NCBI RefSeq assembly: GCF_947623445.1
Contig: NC_135242.1
Span: 744,001-808,000, forward strand
Length of the DNA: 64,000 bases
Reading direction: 5' to 3'
Source: Clavelina lepadiformis
Lineage: Eukaryota > Chordata > Ascidiacea > Aplousobranchia > Clavelinidae
Made by a program: the position numbers and the translations under genes. Shown here in pieces: positions 11,404 through 23,643 of the stretch. The notes beneath the pieces are model-generated. The model worked only from the letters and a program-made list of their open reading frames with translations, was not told the origin of the DNA and made no database searches. Each line of letters starts with the position of its first letter. Position 1 is the first letter of the stretch.

Positions 11404-13170
11404 TTAGTAATTACTTATACATTTCTTATCTTCATTTCCATAGAACCAGTTTCTTAAAGAATGAACGATTCTTGGTTTCTTAGGATGACCATATAAGGGA
11501 ATCTCTGAGTATTTTTCTTCAAAGTTTTCATCATATTTGTTGTCGACGTTGATTCCGTGCAAAATCCGACAAAGCTGACACAATCCCACCGCCCTACCGT
11601 GATATGGCATCTCCTCAGTGTCGTGTGTACGCCAGGCGAGGTACTCCCTGTATGCTGTGTCGTTCCCGTCCAAGTAGCGGAGATACTCGACAAGTTTCTC
11701 TGCGTTTTCAAAGTCATCCGCATAAATAAAAGAATGATTCGGGGACACGGCCTCATAGTCCGACTTCTTCGCTCCCAAGACGACAGGAACCAGTCCGCGG
11801 GTGAGGGAGTTCTGAAAAAACTTCTCTGTTATGTAATCGTTGCATGAGAAAGCGTTCTCAAATGCCATGTAGAACTTGTACGGCCTTAAAAAATCGATCC
11901 AAGTGTCGGTGATCCGTTTGTATTTTGGCAAGATTTTTGGCGCATTGGGAAAACACCCTCCTCTTCGATCTAAGTCGAGCCCGGCTTTCACCAGTTGCTC
12001 CGAGTATTTCATCCTCGCCCGAGCTCCTGGCGTGCTCCCACAGTTTCCTACGACCCACAGCGCCACCTTGCGCTTGCCCTTGATTAATTCATCCAGGTGT
12101 TTGTGGGGATTCCCCCAATCTTGGTTGTGAATTGTTTGTGAAATACTTCTGGTCGTTTCATAAGGGAAGTAGAGGTCAGAGTCCCGCCTAATAAAGAATA
12201 TTTCATGGTGCAAGCTGTATCTTTGTGTGTAATGCAAGAACATCGTAAGTTTTTGTAACTATTACATCACACCTGTACGTCATAGTGAGGTTAAAAACGT
12301 CATCAAACTCTTTCAAAGTTAAACCACGAAGCGTTCCCAACGTGACTGGCGATTCCCAAGTGAACCAGATGTAATATTGGTCTGTTCGTCTGTGAATATG
12401 TCCACGTAATAAGCAAAATACAAGTAACATGTCGCTTCTGTCTGACATAAAATGTTAAATTTACAAGAAAACAACAAACCTCTGTTTTGGCATTCTAGAG
12501 ATTCGAGCCTCGTTGAAATGGAAGATGACCGCTTTCGTTGAAAGATCATTTATCTAGAAATGACAAGGAAATTTTTAAGTTAAGTTGATTTCTTGTCTTT
12601 CATATTGTTACTCAGACCAAACTGACCTTACTTCTGTCGTAAGAAAACTGGCAGTTGCCACATTTTGAAGTTATTATGTTGTTTGGTATCCACTTTGAGC
12701 CGAACGGTGCATCCCAGACTATGATGTCATACTAAAAATAAATAGCAAACTACCTGCTGATGCCAAAATTCTTGTTGTAAAGTGAATGTGTTCAGATTTG
12801 TTTAAAACCATTTTATTTCTATTAATTTTACCCTTTCTGTTGCTTTCTCCAATGCCGCCTTTAGTCGACTTTCCTCGGCAACTTTATCATCGTTCGTGTG
12901 ATCTGAGATTTTTGATTTGATAAAATTTGAGCTTGTGGCATTCTCGACAAAGATCTGGTGAGTTGCTGGAATGTGTTTTAAAGTTGTGCCTTCCCAAAAG
13001 ATGCTAGATTGTTTTTTCACAGGAGGAGATTTTGCTGGTAATGGATAAAAATTCTTTTGTCCAATGGCATTGAGTGTTAGATGCTGGCTGAGATAGAACA
13101 GGCTGACGAACATGACGTACACAACTAATGCGAACGTCACAATAATCATACCTTTCATTAAACAGGACAT
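11404..13170 (-). CDS. GT10 alpha-1,3-fucosyltransferase, 5 exons, 472 aa
   Basis: Exons on the minus strand, in transcript order: 13170-12832, 12731-12627, 12553-12480, 12389-12273, 12187-11404. The start was taken at MSCLMKG because it directly precedes a hydrophobic segment (about residues 5-28), giving a type II Golgi membrane topology with a short cytosolic tail and a stem to about residue 113. The catalytic domain follows the family order: VWDAPFG, CQFSYDRS, AVIFHF, WFTWESP, NLTMTYRRDSDLYFPY, GNCGSTPGARARMKY, DRRGGCF, then the signature FYMAFENAF...DYITEKFFQNSL at about residues 317-340, and VPVVLGA. The enzyme moves fucose from GDP-fucose to GlcNAc of glycans. It is probably full length. 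The exact member (FUT4/7/9-like or invertebrate FucTA-type) cannot be fixed by eye. Confidence 0.92.
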
Positions 13171-13313
13171 GATCAAGTACAAAGATTACCTTAAGTCTAA
13201 CAATGATTAGGTGGAAAACTTACAACTGTTTCAAATTATACTGGTCATATAAAACGTTGACAAGTTAGGGCTATTGTTATTGTTCCAGCTACTGTAGTCT
13301 ACATAATCCTAGG

Positions 13314-13486
13314 CAGAGGCGGGCAGTACCGTAGCCACACATCGGCCTGTAGCAACATCCTTTACTCAAAAAGTACAGGTACCGACTAAGTATACCGAAC
13401 TACTTTTTAAACGGTATCGAACACTGGTACCGTCGGTACATTTTTGCCATATATCGTACCGTAACCGACGGTAGACCTATATAGGC
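13314..13486. repeat. GTACCG-rich inverted-repeat end, left side of decayed hAT region
   Basis: The segment starts CAGAGGCGGGCAGTACCG and carries repeated GGTACCG/CGGTAC blocks. These match the segment at 16287-16773, whose outer end read in reverse is CAGTGGTGGGCAATCAGTAC. Both are hAT-style CAG ends. They may be the two termini of one 3.46-kb autonomous element, but I find no matching 8-bp target duplication. Confidence 0.55.
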
Positions 13487-13739
13487 TATATAACCAATTC
13501 AATACTTTCTGCAACATGTCTTCCTCGGCTAATTCATTACGAGCCAACCTGTAGCAAAGGTTGATCAAGCCACACATCACAGGTTAAATCTTTCCAGCAC
13601 TATCAGTTATCGGCTGGATCGTAAACATTTCCTATACATTTGAAACCGAATTGAACAACTCTCACTCCACATAAGAATATTTGAAATTACAGTCTGGTCA
13701 TGATATTCTGTGGTAAAATTAAACAACAATGGGTTTGCG

Positions 13740-16038
13740 TAACAATTGCACTTGATAAGATTATTATCGATGACGATCAAAAGTTTAGGATGTCACAAGA
13801 AAAGTGAATGGTCATCCGAGGACGCTCCAAAATGCCCAAATGTTCTCTTTTTTCGCATTTCGAGTTTGTTGCTTATACTTTCAACAAGACTTTTAGGCGA
13901 GACGTTGTATTTATTTCCAAAAAATTACTGTAGCCATGAAACATGCTGAATTGCTGATTTAAAAAAGGTTTTCCAAGAAATTGCCCTTCCAGCCCTACCT
14001 TCTTGATTGTTATTGCAAACATTGTTCGACGTTCTCTGTAAAATATGGGCCTTTTTACGTGCGTGGATCTGTCATTATTTTTCTGGCGCAAGTTCGAACT
14101 TAACAGGCCGTAACGAAAGTCGTCTCGACAAGTTCGTGGTTTTACAAAAAGCTACTCTTGTGCTCGCACCAAGATTGAAGCTATCGTAAATAATGTACTT
14201 GATCCCACGTCTGTTCAGTATGTTCTAAATGATATAGAACAGCGATTCCCAAGCTGGGGTCCGCGGACCAGCTGAGGTCCGTAAAGCAGTTTCAGAAGGT
14301 CCGCAATGAGAATTAGTCTTTAAGCTTTAAAGCAGTTTCAGAGGGTGGATGTAGTACACGACATGAGAGTTGCGCTATCCAAAACCAAACCAAACATCGG
14401 TGAGTTAATTGCAGCAAAACAAGTGCACCCATCCCATTAAACGCCGTATTTGATAGTTTTTGCTTTTTCTTTCATTGGTGTGGTTTTTGTATTTTTTCCT
14501 ATAGCATTCTTTGATTTTTATAGGGCAGCGAAATATCAAAATAATTGCAAAGGGTCCGCCAGGCAAAATTTTTAGAAAAGTTTGCGAACCGCTGATATAG
14601 AAGAACATGAAATCAAGTATCTCGGAGTAGCCACTGATGGCAGTAATCACAAATCTACCAATATATAGTTATACAATATTTTGACTGGAAAAATGGAGGT
14701 CTGCAGTCTAAATTACTTGATGTCAGAAGCACTAAAAATGGAACTTCCTTGACTGTTGCAAATGAAATTAAAGAAACACTGAAGAAAACAAAACTGTTTA
14801 ATAAATGTATTTCGTTTGCTGGTGACAACTGCAACATCAATTTTGGAGGTCTGCGCCGAAGTAAAGGTAACGACGTTTTTACTCGTATGAAAAATGACGT
14901 ACCTGCTTTAATTGGTGTTGGCTGCCCAGCATACATTTTGAATAACTGTTTACACCATGGTGCAAATCAGATCAGTCTTGATGTTAAAAGTATTATCTAC
15001 AAAACCTACCAACATTTTTCTATTTATATTGTTCGGACAGAAGATTTGAAAGATTTCTGTCTATTTGTTGATATAGAGTACAAGAAACTTCTTTCCCACA
15101 GCGTAACCAGATGGTTTTCACTTTATGCTAGCCTGTCTAGAATGCTCCAAATGTATCCAGCTTTAAAGTCGTATTTCTTATCCATTGACAAGCCACCTAT
15201 TGTTCTAAAACATTTTTTTGAAAATTCATTGGGTGAACATTATTTGAGACACATGCAATCCTTTGTGGCTGTTTTTCATGAACAAGTTCAAAACATCGAG
15301 AAATCAAAGATATCTCTTGTTGAAGTTGTAGCTAGTCTCAACTCTGTAAAGACAACTATTCTACAAAGTAAAAGACAAATGTTCGTATCGATTCAAGTTA
15401 AATCAACACTGACAAAATTCAGAGAAAAGGGAAAAGATCGGGAATGTGATTTGTTCATGTCAGATGTATCTTCATTGTACGATTCTTGTGTTGCCTGCTT
15501 GGATGAATGGACCACTTCATTTGCTGAATTCAAATGTTTTGATAGGATGCTTCTGTCCAACGCCAAACAATGGGCTAACGTTGAGCCATGTGTAAATTAT
15601 CTGGCAGAGAAAAACGTTGACATTGATGATGCTATACTGTTCGACCAGTACCAAGGCTTGTGCAAATTTGTGCAAAGGCGGCATGAAACTGATGCAACTG
15701 CATTTTCGAAAATGATGGCACATGAAAAATGGACAGAATATTTCCAGCATTCCAGAACCGAAGAAATGTTCAGTGGACTGTTAAGAATTGCGCAATTTTA
15801 CTTTAGCATTATGGCCCATAATGCAAATGTTGAACGCATTTTTTCTTTGATGCAGCAACAATGGTGGAAAGAAAGAGACAACCTATTAGTTGGATCAGTT
15901 TCGAGCATCTTGACGGTTGTATATTATTTCAATGATATTTCGTGTAAACAATTTCACAATCTCGTTAAAAATGATCATTCCTTATTGGCAAAAGTTAAGG
16001 GAACCGCAAAGTATTCATGGGCTGAATCTGAAAAATAA
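13740..16038 (+). pseudogene. hAT-superfamily transposase, decayed
   Basis: The open frame at 14749-16038 (429 codons from a TTG; no initiator ATG there) carries the middle and C-terminal part of a hAT transposase. Visible are GDNCNINFGG, GCPAYILNNCLHHGAN, VTRWFSLYASL and, near the end, the hAT C-terminal dimerisation block NANVERIFSLMQQQW. Just upstream in the same reading sense, LDPTSVQYVLNDIE (14190-14238) and EHEIKYLGVATDGSNH (14603-14650) belong to the same protein but are separated by a 355-bp MITE, and a frameshift follows near 14655-14665. Earlier sequence to about 13.74 kb is broken by stops. In hAT elements this enzyme cuts and pastes the DNA; this copy cannot make a full protein. 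Confidence 0.85.
14240..14594 (+). mobile_element. hAT-type MITE (355 bp) inside the transposase frame
   Basis: The ends are CAGCGATTCCCAAGCT and, in reverse complement, CAGCGGTTCGCAAACT, near-identical terminal inverted repeats. It is flanked by a perfect 8-bp duplication ATATAGAA at 14232-14239 and 14595-14602, which fits the hAT target pattern nTnnnnAn. It encodes nothing and splits the hAT transposase reading frame. Confidence 0.95.
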
Positions 16039-16286
16039 ATTTGATTTGTTGGTTTTGTGTTTGTTTTTGTAACTTTTGCTTTGCTTTGTTTTTGTAAATT
16101 TTGCGTGCAACTACCAAGGAAATGTAAAAAATCATCAAACTCAAACGTAATAATTCTACTTTCGTTTTTCTTGCTGGCAAAAAAGTGTCCTCTTTTTGGG
16201 TGCTGAAAATATGGTAGGACTAATGTAGTGTTACTAACACAGTTTTATGAAACGACTTTTCCCTATTGTAACACTGTGCACCGGTA

Positions 16287-16773
16287 CATAGTTGGGCAAC
16301 CGCGGTACTACAGTACGGAATTACTGTACCGCAGTACTTTTGAAAAAATGTACCGAATCTCTGTACCGGATTACTTTTTTCAAAAATTTCTATCGGTCCC
16401 GGTACTCGGTTCTTTTCAGGTAATTATTTCAAAATTTTAACAGTTATGTTTGCAAAAATCCATGTTAATTAATCCTTAATACTAATTTTTGCATCTGTTG
16501 ATTTTTTTAAATTTAGAAATGTCAAATAAAATTGCAAGGGCTTAACGTCACATATGTTTTGACCTGGAGTAACCTTTACCGGGGGCGCAATACCGAACAA
16601 ACATTGCATTTGCAGCAGTATATTTTACACAAAAAGTACCGGTACCGAGTACCGACAAAGAACCGAACTACTTTTTAAAAATAATACCGAATACCGGAAC
16701 CTTCGGTACATTTTTCGCCAAGTACCGGTACCGTTACCGACGGCACTTTCAAAGTACTGATTGCCCACCACTG
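16287..16773. repeat. GTACCG-rich palindromic element, right side
   Basis: About 487 bp of interspersed GGTACCG/CGGTACT blocks in both orientations, ending CCCACCACTG. The halves resemble each other in inverted orientation. It may be the right terminus of the decayed hAT element or a separate MITE related to it. No target duplication was found. Confidence 0.6.
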
Positions 16774-19557
16774 GGTTATTTACAGCACAACTTATGCTGA
16801 TAGCGTAACATCGGGCATAATCCCAAATCACAGACACACAATGTAGAATAGACCAGGGTTTGATGATTGTGAAGCAATTGTCAATCGCGATCTTATTTTA
16901 CCATTTCAAACTACTTTTTTCTGCCAAATAGGTGGTGGTCGACTTCTTTGCTCCCTGGTGGAGAGTCGTGTAAGGTGAAATCGAATCGGGAAGCGCTGGT
17001 ATCGGAGCTGACAGCTTGCTGCAAGCAACAAGGCAAAATTTACTATAGAACCATTCCTTCTCCTTGCTTCGTGATTTACTTTACGCGGTTTCAACTTCAT
17101 AGAAAGCGCAACTCATCGATTTAAATCCAACGTAGTAACTAAAACAACTGGAAAAAGAGATTCGACTTATCGTTATAAACATTGAGTGCGAGCGCTTGCA
17201 GATTGCCGAAATGTTCCGTGCCAGTATGCGAAACGACTTATCGAGAGTTCTGTCGTTTTTCTTTTCGTTTTCACGATTGTTTGGATAATACAGCTTGAAA
17301 GAAATCTCTTTCCTTAATTTTTTTTGTCATTTGATGTGTTTTTTATGCGTCTTAATTATACGTGAGTTATTAGACATTCTCTTATGCAGCACCTCAACAA
17401 AAATTAGAACAGAACTATAATGTATTTATTACGCCAAATATTTAGGTGAAAGCTTCAATATTATTCATGTGCGTTGGACGTGACATGGGAAGATGATGAT
17501 TAAACAACCACTCGTTATTTAATGATTAAATAACACTTGCTTCGGTTTTGCTTTAGATACATCATGTATCTTTAGTTTAGACAAATGCATTGAACAGTTT
17601 TTGTTGTGTCTTAGTTGCAGTTTTTTTGGCAGTGATTTGTAATTAGCTCATTTCCCTTTTCAGAATAGGCTAGGTCTGTGTTCAGATTTTTGCTCTTCTT
17701 TACTACAATAAATTTTAACTTTTTGTACAATAATGCGTAATTTAACTACTTGAGTTCTTCATACGTCAAAATGTGTCAAAAAAAATTTTTTTAATGTCTA
17801 AATTTTCAATTTTTAGGTCAAAAACTTTCGTTTTTAGGTCAAAAAATAATCGCCCTAGATAAAACGATGTAATGAGTAGCCTAATACGAATTCGACAAAG
17901 AAGCAACAAAGTTTATTTTGAGATTTTCTAATAAGACGCGAATGATGTGACGTCAAACTCGCGAGTGAGCGCCAAACAACTGACAAAAACTACGTCATAA
18001 GAGCAACGATGAACTTTCCGAAGATATTGCATCTGCCTTCTGAGCATTAGAGGTAGTTCTATGTGTGACGTAATGTAGATTCAATCAGCAAGTGAAGGCA
18101 GGGCAAATAGAAATAAAAATAATCGACAACAAAAGAAGAGAATTAAATCATTGACAATAGTGGCAAAGTGCGATAGTGAAAGCATCAACGGGAAGTTGTA
18201 CATTGGTCAATCTTGTGCAACACTTCATACTATGGTATAAAATGGCAGAAAACGACCAACACTTGCACATTTTATAGCTAACTAGGCCTACCAGAGCAGT
18301 TTGACCTTATTTAAAGTTGCAATTTTATCCTTTGCATTATTTAAACTTTCCAGCAGTGTTATTCCTATAGCATAAATCAGGTAATGTAATAGCCTAATAG
18401 TATAATTAGGCCAATAATTACATACTCTGCTACACTGAGTACAATCAATCTAAGTACATTTAATGGCTCAGCAGCCGAGTGGCCCATTGTGGTAAGTGTT
18501 GCGCGAACAAGTTTCATCAATTTGTACCCGGAACTATTTCTATTTTCATGTCATTTATAATTAATTACACAAAGAATTGAGAGTCATTTCATTATAATAG
18601 GAACAAAAATTTCTTTAGAACTTCTGGAGCCACCCTATTTTTTATCGGCTTAAACGTTACCATTCAATTTTCTAAGATGAAAGATAGAAATTTTAAAATT
18701 TGACGAAAATCAGATTAGCGATTTTTGAATTATGGGCAAAGATATTTCCGATCATTAGGTGGCTTCAAATGAAGGAGCAACAAACAAACTTTAGTATCTC
18801 GATATCCGCTCATTGTATAACTTATAGATAGTTTTTTGATCATAGATTGATTGATTATAGATTGTTTTTGTGGGCTTTCTACTTGTCAACATGAAAATGA
18901 GCTACAGTCGTTACTTTTCAAGATAATCATTTTTAACTCCCTAACTTTAAATGACAATAAAATAATCATTCTGCACTTTTTTTGAAAACAGTTTTTTGCT
19001 TAAAAAGGAGAAAGGTAGATAAAAATCTTGCCACAAACAGTGTATTGTGATACTCACAACTTTCCACATGATAGTTATTGCAAACTACCATAGTCAATTT
19101 TTCTAATTTTAAGTGTCGTCTATTGTAGCAAGAAATTGTGTTACATGATTTTATCGTTACGAATCAACTTCTTTTCACACATCACTCGCATTACGTTAAA
19201 CAGAACACGTCATCATCCAAAAGTTGATTTAATGAAGCTCCATACGGACATCGCTTCGATAATTTTGACGTCACTTGCTTTCAGCAACAGCTGATAACAT
19301 CATCGCCACCTGACACTTTCAGTTTTAATTTTTAAGCACGGGCCTATACGAGCTACATTTCGTAGAATTGCATCCAGGGTCATTTCATGCAATAAATTCA
19401 CCTTTGAGGCATCAGTGCATTTGCACGCACAATTTTCCGTCGAAAACAGCGCTAAGTTTACTTTCCTATTGTGTCAATCTACAGCAGCACGTTCTTTGAT
19501 TTGTCGGTTCGGTAGCTGCCAGATTGTCAAGTTTGATGTTTTTGGAGAAAAAAGCCT
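16774..19557. other. Gene-poor stretch; one orphan exon-like start
   Basis: I see no confident gene in this AT-rich region. A possible first exon begins with ATG at 18462 (MAQQPSGPLW) and reaches a consensus GTAAGT donor at 18491, but no second exon was recognised. TGACGTCA palindromes occur at 17948-17955 and 19266-19273. Confidence 0.4.
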
Positions 19558-19658
19558 GGTCTAGTATACAAGTGCACAAACAGATAACGTCACAATTTGA
19601 GTAGCTAGGGTCTAGTACACAAAGGCATACTGTAGTAAGTGTAGTTGTATACTAGGCC
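19558..19658. repeat. About 100-bp palindromic mini-element, copy A
   Basis: It starts GGTCTAGTATACAAGTGCAC and ends with the near-inverse GTTGTATACTAGGCC. Similar units sit at 33372-33468 and, with weaker ends, at 54586-54697. Inverted ends, small size and no coding fit a very short MITE. Confidence 0.75.
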
Positions 19659-22600
19659 TCTAGTCTAATAGCCAATATACGCGCACTTAACAAACTTTTC
19701 TATCTGGGGTAGCAAAGTAATGAGAGCGCAGTTAAGCAGTTCATCTCCACAGTCGAGGATAGTTGCACCATATCATGCGTGAAGGCTTCAACGTCCGCAA
19801 TTCAGGTTATTCATGCATTTGCAAGGTCAAACGTGCACGTGTCAAACATAATACATCAATAAAAGAAATTTTGTAAATTGAAAAAAGAATTGGTTATTAT
19901 TCAATTTTTCATAAGTATAAGCAAATGACATTTTTAAACTTTAAATAAACATAAAGGGCTTTTGATTGAAAACCAGCGGTATCCCTGCATTTAAGCAATA
20001 CTGGGGTAGGTTTAGGGGAACCACCCACTAAAAGAGCAAACTTCTTCTAAAACATTTTTCTACATGCGATGTCGATGGAACGTTTGATTCACTTGTCAAG
20101 TGACAAGTCAGGTACAACCGTCCATGGGCTCGTGGAGAGCGAGTGCCCGACTATAGATATCTTAAGTATAACCACTAGATATCCAGCTACCTTGCGCTTA
20201 TGGGGATGATGGTGGTGGTGGTAGTAGCTTTAGGGTTGGCCTAAGCCAAGTCTGACTGTTTGACTCCGCTAATGATTGTCTTTGACTCCGTTGCGTTTAC
20301 TGTCTCTATATTGCTTCTTAAATCAACACCACTTCATAAGTTCTAATTGTTATATTGTCCGAATAAGTTGTCACATCGAAACCAATTAATCACCATTCCA
20401 CATTTTGAATAGAACTATCACTTGAACTCAATACTGAATAAGCCAAAACGTAAAACAGATCCAAAACTAAAAACCGAGAGAAGTACTAGCAAGTCCTGAA
20501 GGGACAAGCCCTTGCAGAGACTCGCCAGCCCAGATTTTAACCAAGCGTAAGCTTTTATATCATTATCTCAGCCAATCAGCAAATGACATGTCGTTATTAC
20601 ATTGCTACCATTAAACCACGTATCGCATACATTCTACGTCATCTAAACGTTTCATCAAGTACACTCAAACTTTACGCCGTGAAAACAATGCTACTTGAAA
20701 TACTTATATCTGCGTCCAATATGTCAGTTAGAAATACAATTTGTTTGAATAACAGAATTTACCAAGTGTAGCACAGCTGTCTAAATATTCAATTTTATCT
20801 AACTGGAGAAAATGCAAAAACTTATGCAAATGCCAATTTATATAACTAATTGCCAATTCTATCATGATCCCCACACGCTCGTGCTTTAAGAAATGAAGCC
20901 TTTTCAGCGTCTTAGACATCTAGTAGTTTTATATAAGATGTCTATGTGCGAGGCAATAGCGGGCTATGAACGACGCTTGCTTCTGTTCAGTGATCTTCGT
21001 CCACAGTTCCAAGTCCTGGCAATAAAACATGTAATCAAGGAATTATCGTCAGTCTAAGAATAAAAATACAATATCGATTACATTTATTGCTTTCAATATA
21101 AAAATATTGCCTTATAAATCTATTGATTGAACTATTGATCAACTTATGATTGACGTTTCCGTTCATTATTATTACAAAACGCCATCCGTCTTCAGCTCAA
21201 CTCAAGCGCGACTGGGCCTAAACAAAACGTCATTGTTACGTTTATTTTCAAAAGAACCAGTCATGTTCATCTTTCGTCATCATCAAATGTAATTAAATAC
21301 GTCACGCTTTCACTTGCTGTGTGTGTTGTGCTGGTCAATCTGTTCTACTTCGGTCCTCAACTGACATCAGTCATAGAACGACCTCGTCCTCCTACGACAA
21401 AGCAACTTTTATTTCTCTTACGGTGTCGTGCGAAAACCTGTACTCCCACTGTGACGTCTTTTGCATGAGATTTGATGATAATCATAATGTATAAAGTACC
21501 GTATATGTACAGTAGACCTCCGCCTGCTGTTCTCTACCACATGTGCGATATGTAATTGTTATAGCGCAAAGGCACTACAAGCAAGGTGTATGCTTGACGT
21601 AAAGTTGGAAAGTGTAGAGCACTAACACAACAACTGATAAAAAACAGCCAATTTGATAACAAATTTCCAAATCGATCGATTACCAGGTCTGACAATTAGG
21701 AAGGAAACTCGAATAAATTGCAATCAACAGGATCACTCTTTACTTTGTTTATCCAGTCAATATTCTCGCTGCAGGTTGTTATCGATGATTTGATGTTATG
21801 CTGATTCAGATTTTGCGCCAGTGGCAGATTATCGCCAACAGCTTATTTACTTATAGTTGCTCGGTTCATGCTGAAGTATTGTATAACGTATTGTATATAC
21901 GGCCTCTTTCATATTTATGAGGTCTCCAAATTTTCATCTTGTGTGACCCAAAAAAAAGTTTATGGACTGTATTACATTAATTTAAAGCGCCATAATGTAA
22001 ATTTACTTGATCTGAAAATAAAGAAAGGCATTGGCAAAGCTAACAGTGAAAAAATTCTGAACAACTTCAATTGCTTTTCTTATTAAATGCTTTTATTTAG
22101 TTGATGACTTGTTTCCAATATTGCACCTACAAAGGATTGCACTCAGTGGTGGTATTCAGTCGGTTCAACCGGAAATTGGAATCTTAATGACCTCCGCAAA
22201 TCGGTTGTTAACAAGCGGATGTGTAGGCCTATATGTATATCGGCCCGGGTCAATATGGCATGCTGCTAGTGAGAGAAGCGGATGTTAAAATATTTGAATC
22301 TCACCACTCCGTATCCCGCAATTCCGTGTGATTGCACCCAGAAGGAATTGCGCCCACTAGCGATTAAAGCAATATTGCTTTAGTTCGTATTTACGAAATC
22401 CCCCACACATGAGATTGCATCCACATGGAATCGGAGGCGCACCTACGGTTTTAGTGCCCTGGAGCAGAGGCAACATTTGCTTCTCCACTTGTCAAAATAA
22501 ATAAGCGATACGATAACTGAAGGAGCGAGCTATAACGGAATTTGCTTAATTTCCACGTCCAACCACCCCGTCGCCTGTCCACAAAGTGCGAAGCGCAAAT

Positions 22601-23085
22601 AGAGAATTTGAAATCTAACATTTTTTTGTACAATTTATTCTGGCTGGCTACAATTTATTTTATTGGCCTTTTATAAAGTACAATTTTGAAACGCCGTATA
22701 GAATGACTTCTGATGTCGTGTAACCATAGACATAGTAAATACACGATTTAAAAACGACATAGTATTTACATCATACATAGCCTATATGCGTGAAACCACC
22801 TGTTAGGCTAAATTTGTTTTCCTTAATCATTTAACTGTTATCTACGGTACGTATGTAACGTATTTCCTTATCTGTTACAGTACTTGTTTCTTGCAGTCCT
22901 AAAGCCCGGACGTGTGCAATTGTGGGTGCAATCACTATGAAACCCTATGTATTTGAAATAGAGAACAGCATTAAACAAATAGCACCTAAGATGAAACATG
23001 ATTAAAAGGATAGATGTTTATTTAGACGTGTACACGATTACGGGTGATGATGCCTGCAGTAGAAAATACAAGACTAGGCCTATAC
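19659..23085. other. Gene-poor stretch with repeat fragments
   Basis: No gene is recognised. A (GGT)n-like run lies near 20208-20222. A hAT-like end, CAGTGGTGGTATTCAGTCGG, lies at 22144 without an identifiable partner end. Open frames at 20583-20771 and 21868-22086 are AT-rich and show no domain. Confidence 0.4.
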
Positions 23086-23643
23086 ACACAGGGAAGCATG
23101 ACCAACTGCAAGGTCAGCGCTTTGAGGAAGGACTTCGGTTGTTTTGTAATGAAATGATTGTTTGTCGTTCCTTAGTCTGTAAGGGCGACCACTTCAATTA
23201 CAAAGTTTGTCTGTTGAATTGTTGTCCTCGATGACAAATGAGTCTCGGGTCGTTGTTTCGCTTTTCTTAATCTTAGAATTAATTGTACACCATGACAACT
23301 GTATAAACTGATTATATTGTTTCTTGTTTAAACGATTACATTAAATAATACATTGTGACAGCTACATAATAAAGTCGACCACTTTCTAGGGTTAACTTCG
23401 TAGACTGTGACGCAATGAATAGCTATAAATGAAAGAATAACTCACGTCACGATTTATAACGATACACAGGAAGTCATGCATAGGCGACACATAACGCAAT
23501 GCTTTGCTTTGCCGATTTCCGTATTCTATGCGGCATTCGATTTGCAAGCAATTTTATAAAATCATCACAGTTTCATGTAAGCCCACACCATCTGGAGATT
23601 CGTAGAACACCCGATCCCGAACATGACAAGAACCAAAGTAACC
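23086..23643 (-). pseudogene. SLC10 (bile acid/sodium symporter)-like exon fragment, split by an insertion
   Basis: On the minus strand, after a TTTCTTCCCAG acceptor, 23643-23570 reads VTLVLVMFGIGCSTNLQMVW then AYMK. This resembles the family's transmembrane segment carrying a (L/M)GC motif followed by a tryptophan-rich loop. The frame is then cut by the LTR-like element at 23145-23569 and resumes at 23144-23086 as QPKSFLKALTLQLVMLP, matching the following RPKG-loop and next helix of SLC10 proteins. Counting one 4-bp GTTT copy, the frame is continuous across the insertion. Only about 43 residues are present and I found no other SLC10 exons nearby, so this is a fragment or a gene broken by the insertion. 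Confidence 0.65.
23145..23569 (+). mobile_element. Solo-LTR-like insertion, copy 3 (425 bp)
   Basis: It starts TGTAATGAAATG, ends ATCATCACA and has a perfect 4-bp duplication GTTT at 23141-23144 and 23570-23573. It shares internal blocks with copies 1, 2 and 4 (TTGAATTGTT, GGTCGTTGTT, CTGATTATATTG, AATAACTCA, CAGGAAGT). It interrupts an SLC10-like coding segment on the opposite strand. Confidence 0.9.

Noticed and set aside
11557-12130. Plus-strand frames opposite the fucosyltransferase
   Set aside because: Antisense of the catalytic exon that contains the GT10 signature.
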